DNA of 19,324 nt from NCBI GenBank assembly GCA_043820265.1, contig JBDREA010000086.1, positions 1-19,324 of the forward strand, read 5' to 3'. The notes beneath the pieces were generated by a model that ran no database searches, was not told the origin of the DNA, and saw nothing but the letters and a program-made list of their open reading frames with translations. This DNA comes from JBDREA01 sp043820265. GTDB lineage: Archaea > Altiarchaeota > Altiarchaeia > IMC4 > JBDREA01. Below, one piece after another: positions 12,865-19,324 of this stretch. The number at the start of each line of letters is the position of its first letter. Positions within the stretch are counted from its first letter, which is position 1. Position numbers and translations under genes: made by a program.

Positions 12865-13996
12865 CACACACAGGCCGCTTCAATTGCATTTCCCCTTTTT
12901 TTGCGTCAGTGACAACACCGACGGTGATGGCTGAACCAACGCTTAACATCAAGGGTTCCCCCTTGGTAACTGGTTTCACTTCCTCCTGGTCTCGGCTTCC
13001 AATAAGTTTTATGAGTAATGTGATGTCTAGAGAGATGGTTTCCCAGACTGGTGGAAGGCTTTCCGTTCGTCCTACGACTGATCCTGATAGACTATCTGAT
13101 TTTGTAAGAGCAGGATCAAGCTCTGTTCCGATGGCAATTAGGCCTCCTGGACGCACTTCTTTGAATTCCTTGTCTCCGGCATGAAGGCTTGTGATTTTGG
13201 TTTGTATTGGATTGTATCTGTCTTTTTTCTTGACTCCAGGTCGTATCTCCACTTCATCGCCGACCTTGAAAATTCCTTGTTGAAGAGATCCACCCAATAC
13301 GCCGCCCCGTATCTTTTCGGGTGTTAGGCCTGGGACATTTATATCAAAGGATCGTGCCACCTGCATGAGGGGGGGTTTCTTTGGATCATGTTTTGGCGTG
13401 GGTATATTCGCCTGGATTGCTTGAATCAAAACATCAATATTGGCTCCGTAATGGGCTGCCAATGGGATAATCACTGCGTTTTCTGCGCTCGTGCCTGAAA
13501 TGAAATCCTTGATCTGTTTGAAGTTTTCTTTGGCTTTGTCTTTTCCTACTAAATCGACTTTGTTTTGTGCCACAATCACGTTTTTTATGCCGAGGCTGTC
13601 GATTGCTACGAGATGTTCTGCTGTCTGAGGTTGAGGGCAGGGCTCGTTTGCGGCAATGACAAGAATAGCTCCATCCATTAGGGAAGCACCGGAGAGCATA
13701 GTGGCCATCAAGGTTTCGTGCCCCGGGGAATCAACGAATGAGACTCTTCTTAGAAACTTGGCTTTGCCCCCACAGTTCTTGCATGTTTCATCTGATGTGT
13801 AGCAGTCTGGTTCAGGGCATTTAGGGCATTTATAGAAATCACAGTCAGCATAACCCAGGCGAATCGAGATTCCTCTTCTTATTTCTTCGCTGTGCTTATC
13901 GGTCCAGATACCTGTCAAAGCTTTTGTTAATGTTGTTTTTCCGTGGTCGACGTGGCCGACCATCCCAATGTTCACTTCTGACTGAACCAAAGACAC
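12836..13996 (-). CDS. eif2g: Translation initiation factor 2 gamma subunit, frameshifted near the C-terminus
   Basis: The open frame is 386 aa. aIF2-gamma is the GTPase that carries initiator Met-tRNA to the small subunit. G1 is GHVDHGKT (14-21), the zinc knuckle region is CPKC..C..CKNC (57-75), G3 is DSPGH (89-93), and G4 is NKVD (145-148). EF-Tu-like domains II and III follow. The GTG start (13996) is supported by a GAGGAGG Shine-Dalgarno about 6 nt upstream, inside the S6e 3' end, leaving 1 nt between the genes. After PVCA (residue 378) the frame diverges from the family and stops. The conserved C-terminus continues in another frame (previous entry). The break is at a CA repeat, so either an assembly indel or a real disruption of an essential gene. 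Confidence 0.96.
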   Translation of the reverse strand: MSLVQSEVNIGMVGHVDHGKTTLTKALTGIWTDKHSEEIRRGISIRLGYADCDFYKCPKCPEPDCYTSDETCKNCGGKAKFLRRVSFVDSPGHETLMATMLSGASLMDGAILVIAANEPCPQPQTAEHLVAIDSLGIKNVIVAQNKVDLVGKDKAKENFKQIKDFISGTSAENAVIIPLAAHYGANIDVLIQAIQANIPTPKHDPKKPPLMQVARSFDINVPGLTPEKIRGGVLGGSLQQGIFKVGDEVEIRPGVKKKDRYNPIQTKITSLHAGDKEFKEVRPGGLIAIGTELDPALTKSDSLSGSVVGRTESLPPVWETISLDITLLIKLIGSRDQEEVKPVTKGEPLMLSVGSAITVGVVTDAKKGEMQLKRPVCALKSGIKWL

Positions 13997-13997
13997 G

Positions 13998-14654
13998 TTA
14001 GGCCTCCTCTTTAGGTTTTTTGGAAGGCTCTTTTTTTGCTTCCTTTTTCTTGGAATCTTCTGAAGTTAGCTTTTTTCCTATTTCTTGTGAATCTTTTTTG
14101 TTTTTTTCTGCTGGTTCGGACCCTTTTGGTTCCGCTTTTTCTTCCTCTTTTAATGGTTTTTCTTCTTTTTTATTCTCTTCTTTTTTATCTTCTTTTACGG
14201 CTTCTTGTTTGGCTTTTTTAGCCTCTTTCTCGTCGCTTTCATCCGCAGGTTTTTCTCCCTCTTCTTCTGCCTTCTCCGTTGATATCCCCAATAGGGCTTC
14301 AAGGTTTTTTCTTCCAGCCTTTGTGATTTTTGTATTGACTTGGATTGTTTCTTCACTTATCCTTTCGCCAGCTATCAATTTTCTGATGCGATTCTTCCTT
14401 TTCGGGTGGCATCCGGTTCCTTCTCCAGACAAAATATGACTTCTATTAGATCCAGGTATGCCTTTTTTCATTGGCGTTCCCGTCTTGTCTGCCCCCCCGG
14501 TCACCTGGAGGGTGTATCCTGTTAATCCAACGAGTTCTCCTTCGAATTCTTCGCCTATCGACTTGTTCACTAGCCTTTTGGCTTTGTCTTCCTTGATCTC
14601 TCTTTGATATGATTTCCCAGTGCTTGGGTCTCCGATTACTACTTTGTACTCCAT
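13998..14654 (-). CDS. rps6e: Small-subunit ribosomal protein S6e with long charged tail
   Basis: Starting at the ATG at 14654 the protein has 218 residues and begins MEYKVVIGDPSTGKSYQ, the S6e consensus. AAAGGAGAAAAA directly precedes this ATG as a Shine-Dalgarno motif. The longer frame from 14708 would add 18 residues that no S6e has and would overlap the TATA box, so I reject it. Conserved core: FEGELVGLTGYTLQVTGGAD, GIPGSNRSHILSGEGTGCH and KRKNRIRKL. The normal archaeal fold ends near residue 125. The remaining 90 or so residues are almost entirely Lys, Glu, Asp, Ser, Ala and Pro. The gene sits between gatE and aIF2-gamma. Confidence 0.94.
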   Translation of the reverse strand: MEYKVVIGDPSTGKSYQREIKEDKAKRLVNKSIGEEFEGELVGLTGYTLQVTGGADKTGTPMKKGIPGSNRSHILSGEGTGCHPKRKNRIRKLIAGERISEETIQVNTKITKAGRKNLEALLGISTEKAEEEGEKPADESDEKEAKKAKQEAVKEDKKEENKKEEKPLKEEEKAEPKGSEPAEKNKKDSQEIGKKLTSEDSKKKEAKKEPSKKPKEEA

Positions 14655-14693
14655 TTTTTCTCCTTTGAGGACAACTAGATTAGGTAATGTTAC

Positions 14694-14701
14694 AATATAA
14701 A
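14694..14701 (-). promoter_or_regulatory. TATA box of the S6e / aIF2-gamma transcript
   Basis: TTTATATT on the minus strand is about 43 nt upstream of the S6e ATG, predicting a leader of about 17 nt that contains the AAAGGAG ribosome-binding site. This also supports choosing the ATG at 14654. Confidence 0.6.
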
Positions 14702-14717
14702 TAGGCAAGATAGCTCT

Positions 14718-16589
14718 CTAAAGTTTTTTTCTTAGAAGTTCTTTCACTTCGTTTGCGTCTGCACGCCCCTGGATTTTTGCCATGATTTTTCCGGTCAGTG
14801 GCCCGATTGCTTTCTCTCCTATCTTTTTTACTAAATCATTGTTTTCCTCAAGCACTTCGTTTACCAATTCCCCCAGTTTTTTCCCGCTCACGATGCCGAG
14901 TCCCTTCTCCTTGATGATGTTCTTTATTGATTGCTTGGGATTCTTCGAGGATTCGGCTATGATTTCAGGTATCGAAGACAAGGATGTGGAATGATTTGAA
15001 ATGCAAACCACCAATTGGGCTGCATGTTTTTCGTCAAACAAATTAGGCTCAGCCCCGAACCTTTTTTCGGCTTCTTTTAATAAGGAAGTATTTACTGACG
15101 CAATCACCACGGGACTAACTTCTGGAAACTGTCTTATCTGTTTTTCAATTATTTCTGTTTTTTGGGAATGGACTATCTGATTGGCCATCTCAGTTGAAAG
15201 TCCCAATGCCTCAAATCTCTTCTTCTTTTCTTCGAAGGATTCCGGCAAATTCCCGTCTATCTCATCTAATAATTTCGTGCTTATCTTCTCGTATCGTTCG
15301 TCTGTTTCAGGATACATCCTAGCTGAACCCGGAAGAGGCCTCATATAAGCGGTTTTATCTCCTTCGGCCATCCTCGTCTCCTCAGGCACTCCAATGAAGG
15401 CTTGCTTTGCACGAAACACAATCGCAGCCAATGCCTTCTTTGCAATATCTGATGATGCGACCACGATCACCCAGCCATCGTTTGCACCTACCGTCAGGTT
15501 TTGTTCTATCGCTTTCTTGACATCTTGATCAAACTGCTCATCTGAGTGGAGTATCCCCCCAATTCCCGCTTTAGCTTTGGCTACCTGGCTTAATTCAGTG
15601 CCAAACCTGTGGTCAGTCATCAACTCGGTTCCAAGAATCTCTGCGAAACCTGGCAGTTTGACTGCGAATGCCCTCTCACCCCCATCAAACTTCTTTTTTA
15701 GCCAAGCTCTTTTATCCTTTCTTAACTCTTCTGTGAGCTCTAAGTACAAATCCTTTAGATCCGAGGACTTGGCTTTTCTATTTTCCAATTCAGCTTTAAT
15801 TTTTATCAACTTCGCCTGTCTTCTCACCTCGTTTTCGACGATCTTTGAGATTTGTTTCAGATCTTGAACTCCTTTAGCCTCGATTCGAGCACCCCCTGAT
15901 ATGCTGACGTTGATGTCCTGCCTTATGGTACCCAGCCCCCGCTTCACCTTCCCAGTCTGCCTTAGAATCTGACCTAGTTTTTCTGCGACTTCCCGAGCGT
16001 GCTGGGGGTCCTTTATCGATGCATCGGTGGCGATCTCTGCTAGAGGAATCCCAAGCCTATCGAGCCTATAGATTATCTTTCCGTTTTCTTCACCAATTAT
16101 CCTTGCCGCATCCTCTTCTAAACAAATCGTATCTATTCCCACTTTTCCCTTGGAAGTCTCGATCCAACCGCCTTGTGCGACTAGCATCGTCCTTTGAAAA
16201 CCGGAAGTGTTGCTTCCATCGATAACGGTCTTCCTCATGACATGAACTTCATCCACGACTCTGGCGTGTAGAAGGGCAGAGACTTCGAGGACCACCATCA
16301 GGGCTTCCTTGTTTAGCGGGTGCGGAGGTTCCTCGTCCAATTCAACTAAACAGGTAGAGTCTGAGTAAGCCTCATAAAGCAGCGTCCTGTCCCTAAGAAA
16401 CTCGTGCAAGGCGGCTGGGTCGACGTTTCCGAGCTCGCCTGCCACTGCCCTCATCCTTCTAACCACACGGATATCCGGGGGATCGTCGCGGATAAGAGAA
16501 GGACAACTGCAAAACAGCTTATGAGTATTCAGCTGTTGGTGAATTTCGATGCCGCACTTGAAACCCAGTTTCTTATAATCTATATCCAT
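14718..16589 (-). CDS. gatE: Glutamyl-tRNA(Gln) amidotransferase subunit E
   Basis: The 623-aa protein is the archaea-specific GatE, which with GatD converts Glu-tRNA(Gln) to Gln-tRNA(Gln). The N-terminal GatB-like kinase domain begins GFKCGIEIHQQLNTHKLFCSCPS and contains HVMRKTVIDGSNTSGFQRT, EEDAARII and the RLGIPLAEIATD segment. An AspRS-type insertion domain follows at roughly 300-410. A helical tail domain of the YqeY type closes the protein (about 480-623), ending VKELLRKKL. The length is normal for GatE and excludes the shorter bacterial GatB. GatD is not in the window. The gene is divergent from priS with a 62-nt shared upstream region. Confidence 0.96.
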   Translation of the reverse strand: MDIDYKKLGFKCGIEIHQQLNTHKLFCSCPSLIRDDPPDIRVVRRMRAVAGELGNVDPAALHEFLRDRTLLYEAYSDSTCLVELDEEPPHPLNKEALMVVLEVSALLHARVVDEVHVMRKTVIDGSNTSGFQRTMLVAQGGWIETSKGKVGIDTICLEEDAARIIGEENGKIIYRLDRLGIPLAEIATDASIKDPQHAREVAEKLGQILRQTGKVKRGLGTIRQDINVSISGGARIEAKGVQDLKQISKIVENEVRRQAKLIKIKAELENRKAKSSDLKDLYLELTEELRKDKRAWLKKKFDGGERAFAVKLPGFAEILGTELMTDHRFGTELSQVAKAKAGIGGILHSDEQFDQDVKKAIEQNLTVGANDGWVIVVASSDIAKKALAAIVFRAKQAFIGVPEETRMAEGDKTAYMRPLPGSARMYPETDERYEKISTKLLDEIDGNLPESFEEKKKRFEALGLSTEMANQIVHSQKTEIIEKQIRQFPEVSPVVIASVNTSLLKEAEKRFGAEPNLFDEKHAAQLVVCISNHSTSLSSIPEIIAESSKNPKQSIKNIIKEKGLGIVSGKKLGELVNEVLEENNDLVKKIGEKAIGPLTGKIMAKIQGRADANEVKELLRKKL

Positions 16590-16651
16590 TTTATTGGGAT
16601 TGAAATTATAATGAGTGGATAATAAATTAAAGAGAAGGAATTATTGTAACA
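16590..16651. promoter_or_regulatory. Divergent promoter region between gatE and priS
   Basis: This 62-nt A/T-rich gap must contain both promoters. AATAAATTAAAG (about 16621-16632) is centred near -26 of the priS ATG. The CATTATAATTTC segment (about 16602-16613 on the minus strand) lies about 20 nt before the gatE ATG. Both would give leaderless transcripts. Confidence 0.4.
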
Positions 16652-17845
16652 ATGAATCAGGACACCCGTATTTTCATTCGTAAGAAATTCAAGGAGTATT
16701 ATTTTCGCCACCGGGTGGAGCCCCCGGATTTGATAGGTAGCCGTGAGTTTGGGGTGGGAACCTTGGAGGATAAGATAAAGACCCGTCATAAATCGTTTCC
16801 TTCCGCAAGAGACTTCCATAACTACCTCAGGCGAGAGGCTCCAAGCTACATCTCATATAGCACAGCTCAATACGAGTTTCCCGCAAATCAACCAATGGAA
16901 GCAAAGAACTGGCTGGGAGCAGACCTTGTATTTGACTTGGACCGCGACGTCGGATTCCTTGATCCAAAAGAATTCGATATTGTGCGCGAGGAAGCAATTC
17001 GTTTAATCGATGTCTTAGAAAGTGATTTTGGATTTTCGGGAAACGAGATCTCTATTAATTTTTCTGGAAGCAAGGGATACCACATCCATGTGAAATCCAG
17101 TAAGACTTTTGAGTTGGATTCTGCTGCCCGAAGAGAGATAGTAGACTATGTGGCTGGAAGCCTCGATTTCACTTGTTTCCTAAGAGAAGATGATGTAGGA
17201 GGATACGTTAAAGTATTCGGCCCCAAGGAAGGGGATGCAGGCTGGCCGGCTAGGATATACGAAAACCTCTATGGATTTCTGAGTAATGCTTGTGAAAAAG
17301 AACTGATAGAGGTAGAGGGCATTGGAAAAAAGAAGGCAACGGAAATATTAGCTGCCAAACAAAGGATTCTGACTTCGCTAAAGAAAGGGGAATACGACAC
17401 AATCCCTGAAATTATAACATTTGAGAGAGGTAAAGTGTCTGCAAAAATGGGAGGGGGAGGCGACCCAAACGTCTCGCTTCACTACATCAAAAAGACGAAT
17501 TCGACGTTGATCGATAAAATCATTAAAGAGACTGGAATCACGATAAAGGACACAGACAAGATGGTGACGATTGACACCGCGCGTTTGATTCGGGTCCCAG
17601 ACACTATCCATGCAGGGGTGGGTCTTTTGGCGAAGAAAGTTAGAAAAATCGAAGACTTTGACCCACTCATCGATGCCCTCGCCTTCGGAGATGAAGAAAT
17701 AAAAGTGAAGTTGAACGAGGACATTGCTGAATTTTCAATTGGTGATCAAAAAATCCAAGCAGCAAAAAAAGGAGGGGATATCAAGGTTCCCGAACATGCG
17801 GCAATGTTTCTGATGTTAAAGGATAAGGCAGAGATAGAAAACTAA
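16652..17845 (+). CDS. priS: DNA primase small (catalytic) subunit PriS
   Basis: This 397-aa archaeo-eukaryotic primase catalytic subunit makes primers together with PriL. N-terminal signature: IRKKFKEYYFRH, then the basic REFGVG. The catalytic pair is D95 and D97 in ADLVFDLDRD, the nucleotide-binding motif is SGSKGYHIHV (138-147), the third acidic residue is D308 in TIDTARLIRVP, and H320 lies in DTIHAGVG. The usual last motif SLHGKTGL is altered to TIHAGVGL. A segment VEGIGKKKATEIL (221-233) resembles a helix-hairpin-helix DNA-binding loop, lying in the helical part of the protein. It ends 2 nt from the convergent surface-protein gene. PriL is not in the window. Confidence 0.95.
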   Translation: MNQDTRIFIRKKFKEYYFRHRVEPPDLIGSREFGVGTLEDKIKTRHKSFPSARDFHNYLRREAPSYISYSTAQYEFPANQPMEAKNWLGADLVFDLDRDVGFLDPKEFDIVREEAIRLIDVLESDFGFSGNEISINFSGSKGYHIHVKSSKTFELDSAARREIVDYVAGSLDFTCFLREDDVGGYVKVFGPKEGDAGWPARIYENLYGFLSNACEKELIEVEGIGKKKATEILAAKQRILTSLKKGEYDTIPEIITFERGKVSAKMGGGGDPNVSLHYIKKTNSTLIDKIIKETGITIKDTDKMVTIDTARLIRVPDTIHAGVGLLAKKVRKIEDFDPLIDALAFGDEEIKVKLNEDIAEFSIGDQKIQAAKKGGDIKVPEHAAMFLMLKDKAEIEN

Positions 17846-17847
17846 CG

Positions 17848-19140
17848 TCACGTAGGCTTTTCTTTTTTCAATGTTACTGGTCCTTCCTTAAGTTTCTCCT
17901 TTTTTTCGACCTCCCGTCTCAAAGCCAGCCAAAGAACGATTAAAGCGACAAAGAGGAATCCAATTATCACATTCCAGGGAGTCTTTTGTTCTGTTGCAGG
18001 TTGGATTGTAAGCGAGGTTGTTGGAGTTTTTAAGCTCGTCGAGAACGTTGTCGTTGGTGGGGGTGTCGTAGTGGAAAAATTAACGCAGCCGTGGTCAAAG
18101 GCCACCAAATCCTTCGAGCAGAAAAGTGCTGCGCACAGGTTGTCGGAGCAGAACTCGTCGGCCTGGCAGTCTTTGTCAGTCGAGCACTCGAATTTTTGAC
18201 ATACATCCATCAAGCAGAATTCGTCAGTTCCGCAATCGTAGTTTGTAACGCATTCGCCTAAAGAAAGCAAAGTGGTCAAGGAGGGTTCGGCTTGCGTTTC
18301 TAATACCCTCAGGTTGACGGGGTGGGTGAAGTCCAAGCGGTTTGATTCAACAACGAATGAGCCTTTGTAGTCTCCTGGTTTCGCATCACTTGGCAGAAAG
18401 TAATCGAATACGAAGTTTTTCCCCTTCCCCGAACCCACGCTTACGGATTGCGGAGATACACTGTATTGTCCTATGCCTAGCTTGAGCTGCACTGATACCC
18501 TGCTCAACCCGCACCCCGTGTTTACGAACCGGGTTTCAATCTGTTCACCCTCTCCAGGATACATCTTGAGGTAGTAGGGGGCATTCAGTGTAGCCTTGTA
18601 CCTGCAAGAGCTTCCGGGTGTGCTCGAGAAGGGAAGAGGAATCACTCTCAACTGGTCTAGAAATAATCTCTCTGAACATACCTGGAAGTCGCAGACAAAC
18701 GCCTTCAGAGCCCATTCCGTCATTATTGACGAATAAAGAGACACATCGAACACCCCGCACCAAATCCCGTCGAGAGGAGCCACGTCGTCGCATGAGCCAC
18801 CAGATCCGTCATCTTCGAGTGAAGCTGTAACGTGATCCGATCCTGCGCTGTCGTTTTCCCAGCTTGTGTTTCTGGACCAAATCTTCGCATACGACGCATT
18901 GACGTCCAAGTCCCCCAAACCATTTATGTCGGCGACGTTGATTCTGAAATAGACCCGCTGCATGGGCTTGGCTTCCACTGACTGCCCATATTGAGAGTTG
19001 TCAAGGCTTAGAAAGAGGGAACCGATTATAGGAGGCAGGTTTTGCACCGAAACGTTCGTGTCGACCTGCGATGAGGCCGGAGGGGAAGAACAAACTAAAA
19101 AAAACACCAGTATTAGAAGGGTGGTTTTTTTCGTCTTCAT
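17848..19140 (-). CDS. Membrane-anchored Cys-rich surface protein
   Basis: The 430-aa protein has a signal peptide (residues 1-24, KKTTLLILVFFLVCSSPPASS). An N-terminal extracellular beta domain (about 25-175) precedes a second beta domain with CARDB-like character (about 195-285: SCRYKATLNAPYYLKMYPGE... GDYKGSFVVES). A cysteine-rich segment with repeats of the form C-x2-D-x-C-x5-C-x4-C follows (about 294-350: NYDCGTDEFC, STDKDCQADEFC). Then come a Thr/Pro-rich, probably glycosylated stalk (353-385), one membrane helix (NVIIGFLFVALIVLWLAL) and a Lys/Glu-rich cytoplasmic tail. This is the layout of an archaeal cell-surface adhesin or receptor. The exact role is unknown. It starts 5 nt after the stop of the next upstream gene. 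Confidence 0.82.
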   Translation of the reverse strand: MKTKKTTLLILVFFLVCSSPPASSQVDTNVSVQNLPPIIGSLFLSLDNSQYGQSVEAKPMQRVYFRINVADINGLGDLDVNASYAKIWSRNTSWENDSAGSDHVTASLEDDGSGGSCDDVAPLDGIWCGVFDVSLYSSIMTEWALKAFVCDFQVCSERLFLDQLRVIPLPFSSTPGSSCRYKATLNAPYYLKMYPGEGEQIETRFVNTGCGLSRVSVQLKLGIGQYSVSPQSVSVGSGKGKNFVFDYFLPSDAKPGDYKGSFVVESNRLDFTHPVNLRVLETQAEPSLTTLLSLGECVTNYDCGTDEFCLMDVCQKFECSTDKDCQADEFCSDNLCAALFCSKDLVAFDHGCVNFSTTTPPPTTTFSTSLKTPTTSLTIQPATEQKTPWNVIIGFLFVALIVLWLALRREVEKKEKLKEGPVTLKKEKPT

Positions 19141-19145
19141 CTTTT

Positions 19146-19324
19146 CTAACCCGAAACTGCGAGCACATTGATCTTTCCAGTGCAGGTTCCCGCGATTCCC
19201 GAGGCAGGTATTTGTATTTTCCAGTAGGCGTCTTTTGTGCTGACTGCACCGGTTCTTTGGGCGAGGTCGAAGCCTGAAAGAGTGACGGGGTCATCGGTCA
19301 GCGAAGTCATCGAGCCAAAGGCGG
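19146..19324 (-). CDS. C-terminus of a surface/pilin-type secreted protein (5' part outside window)
   Basis: The frame is open from the right window edge to TAG at 19148-19146, giving 59 codons. The end DAYWKIQIPASGIAGTCTGK then INVLAVSG resembles the C-terminal motif shared by archaeal secreted proteins of the pilin or S-layer-associated type (a beta strand followed by GTCTG). The tight 5-nt spacing to the Cys-rich surface protein suggests one operon. The N-terminus and any signal peptide lie beyond the window, so the family cannot be fixed. Confidence 0.6.
   Translation of the reverse strand, partial: AFGSMTSLTDDPVTLSGFDLAQRTGAVSTKDAYWKIQIPASGIAGTCTGKINVLAVSG

Noticed and set aside
12865..12872. 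Programmed -1 frameshifting in aIF2-gamma
   Set aside because: The frame relation is right, but no X-XXY-YYZ slippery site or downstream stem is visible. An indel is simpler.
14020..14439. 139-aa Ser/Phe-rich plus-strand frame
   Set aside because: It is antisense to the Lys/Glu-rich S6e tail. Such complementary frames stay open because of the biased codons. The same holds for the frame at 10255-10542.
14655..14708. Longer S6e starting at 14708
   Set aside because: The 18 extra residues match no S6e and would be encoded across the TATA box and Shine-Dalgarno region.
16580..16819. 79-aa minus-strand frame over the gatE-priS promoter
   Set aside because: It overlaps the start of priS and the divergent promoter and has no conserved features.

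Overview
The window is a stretch of archaeal chromosome. The evidence is the information-processing gene set (MCM helicase, small primase subunit PriS, aIF2-gamma, RNA polymerase subunits E' and Spt4, ribosomal proteins S6e, S24e and S27ae, the archaeal amidotransferase subunit GatE), a class III signal-peptide archaellin, and three tRNA genes interrupted by introns with bulge-helix-bulge (BHB) junctions. No marker fixes the lineage further. A deeply branching euryarchaeal or DPANN-type archaeon is possible but is only a guess.

Layout. Positions 1-1073 (minus) hold most of an MBL-fold/rhodanese sulfur enzyme that runs off the window. Positions 1291-1980 are a small-RNA and repeat district: a tRNA 3' remnant, a 64-aa zinc-ribbon gene, an intron-containing elongator tRNA-Met, a broken second 5' tRNA half with a hairpin element inserted in its D loop, and a regularly spaced array of acceptor-stem-like inverted repeats. 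Positions 2046-5251 (plus) carry an LPG-synthase-like membrane protein, tRNA-Tyr with an intron, and a large secreted/membrane protein. Initiator tRNA-Met with a 146-nt structured intron lies at 5326-5546. From 5686 to 16589 thirteen genes run on the minus strand. In transcription order they are gatE, S6e, aIF2-gamma, a PIN nuclease, rpo7 (E'), spt4, GTP-dependent dephospho-CoA kinase, S24e, S27ae, a DUF429 RNase-H-fold protein, mcm, a presenilin-like intramembrane protease and an archaellin. priS is divergent from gatE (16652-17845). The right end (minus) has a Cys-rich membrane-anchored surface protein and the C-terminus of another surface-type protein.

The core is a translation/transcription/replication operon set of the type conserved across archaea. 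S6e, S24e, S27ae and, weakly, Rpo7 all end in charged low-complexity tails. Two essential genes are broken by small indels at simple repeats. aIF2-gamma has its conserved C-terminus in another frame after a (CA)4 run. mcm has its N-terminal helix and Shine-Dalgarno-equipped start in another frame before an A9 run.

The most novel-looking signal is a set of three compact elements of unrelated sequence but the same architecture: an outer closing stem enclosing two perfect 7-9 bp hairpins with 3-nt loops. They sit in the D loop of a broken tRNA-Met copy, in the intron of initiator tRNA-Met, and in the leader of mcm. They look like a mobile double-hairpin element family. The 8-mer array with about 32-nt period beside tRNA-Met is a second unexplained structure.
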